A stretch of 64,000 nt of DNA from contig CATKXY010000009.1 in assembly GCA_949840915.1 (NCBI GenBank), positions 47,701 to 111,700 of the forward strand. The letters run 5' to 3'. Below the pieces are notes generated by a model. It was given only the letters and a program-made list of their open reading frames with translations. It was not told where the DNA came from and did not search any database. Origin of the DNA: an uncultured Lachnospiraceae bacterium (lineage in GTDB: Bacteria > Bacillota > Clostridia > Lachnospirales > Lachnospiraceae). Both the position numbers and the translations under genes were made by a program. Positions 63,793 to 64,000 of the stretch are shown in pieces (within the stretch, counting starts at the first letter, position 1; the number at the start of each line of letters is the position of its first letter).

Positions 63793-64000
63793 TCAAATGT
63801 TACTTAGTCTCTCCCTGATTGCCAGTTTCTTTCTGATCTCAACACCGGGAATGGTTGCCTGCATCCTCTCCAGATACACCCTGTCGCTGTCATGCTGGCC
63901 GTGGAGCAGTTTTTTCAGATATCCTCTGCCAAATTTCGGTTCTATTTCCTCCCAGCCGGCAGCCTTATATTCCCGATGCGACCGCCTGTAGTGTACCAGG
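63793..64000 (-). CDS. C-terminal part of an unrecognised protein (runs off the window)
   Basis: The track gives only a plus-strand ORF here, but the minus frame entering at 64000 is open for 68 codons to a TGA at 63793-63795: LVHYRRSHREYKAAGWEEIEP, then GRGYLKKLLHGQHDSDRVYLE and LAIRERLSNI at the end. It is basic and helical. I see no known domain and the N-terminal part is missing, so no function is offered. Composition resembles its neighbours. Confidence 0.5.
   Translation of the reverse strand, partial: LVHYRRSHREYKAAGWEEIEPKFGRGYLKKLLHGQHDSDRVYLERMQATIPGVEIRKKLAIRERLSNI

Noticed and set aside
63713-63991. 92-codon plus-strand ORF at the window end
   Set aside because: The opposite frame is open to the window edge with more protein-like composition; this one is Leu/Ser-rich without a ribosome binding site.

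Overview
The window reads as a chromosomal segment of a Gram-positive anaerobic Clostridia bacterium, most likely a Lachnospiraceae-type gut organism. This is inferred from gene content: GGGtGRT protein with its NifU-like partner, DUF1292, DUF4190, DUF2752 and DUF5662 proteins, a group-B-type [FeFe] hydrogenase, a DUF1015 gene beside serA and serC, and large secreted proteins with Lachnospiraceae-style C-terminal repeats. Ribosome binding sites are strong AGGAGG-type and many sigma-A-like promoters (TTGACA-17-TATAAT class) can be read directly. About four fifths of the genes are on the minus strand. I see no integrase, transposase of an insertion sequence, CRISPR array or rRNA; there is one tRNA gene (Thr, CGT anticodon).

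Layout. 1-5.2 kb: 5' part of metH, a small lipoprotein, three small membrane proteins and a chemotaxis receptor. 5.2-6.9 kb: GGGtGRT gene (broken by an in-frame TAG) with its NifU-like partner. 7.1-9.9 kb: a complete TrpXYZ-like ABC transporter. 10-18.1 kb: a minus-strand run of argH, asd, an EAL/degenerate-GGDEF protein, an ATPase, topB and a left-handed beta-helix protein. 18.2-22.4 kb: a cytoplasmic protein that looks like a ParB-like domain fused to a BMP binding domain, overlapping a metallophosphoesterase, and divergent from an ABC pair (NitT/TauT type) with no binding protein. 22.5-29.3 kb: tRNA-Thr, Rpn-type nuclease, the remnant of a secreted repeat protein, mscS, glgB and DUF1015. 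29.3-38.4 kb: serine (serC-serA) and branched-chain amino acid (leuB-ilvD-ilvB) genes, with an L,D-transpeptidase between them. 38.4-44.8 kb: a 2133-residue secreted protein with RCC1-like, InlB-like, Big_2 and seven C-terminal repeats. 44.9-50.1 kb: vanY-type peptidase, tgt and yajC; aroC; lactonase-like propeller. 50.2-54.2 kb: potABCD with a long inverted repeat in its leader. 54.2-57.6 kb: a Cys-rich heptad-repeat protein, DUF5662 and a GH13-family protein that has lost all four catalytic motifs; DUF1292. 57.6-64 kb: UvrD-like helicase, gltX, group-B-type [FeFe] hydrogenase, two membrane proteins and the end of an unknown gene.

Most of the window is core metabolism: amino acid biosynthesis (Met, Arg, Asp-family, Ser, Ile/Val/Leu, aromatic), glycogen synthesis, polyamine uptake, tRNA modification and charging, and cell-wall processing. 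The parts that look least described are the ParB-like/BMP protein with its overlapping phosphoesterase, the GH13 pseudoenzyme, the amber-interrupted GGGtGRT gene in an apparent operon with a chemotaxis receptor, the 22-bp inverted repeat in the potABCD leader, and the Cys-rich heptad protein. All calls come from reading the sequence alone; no database search was run.
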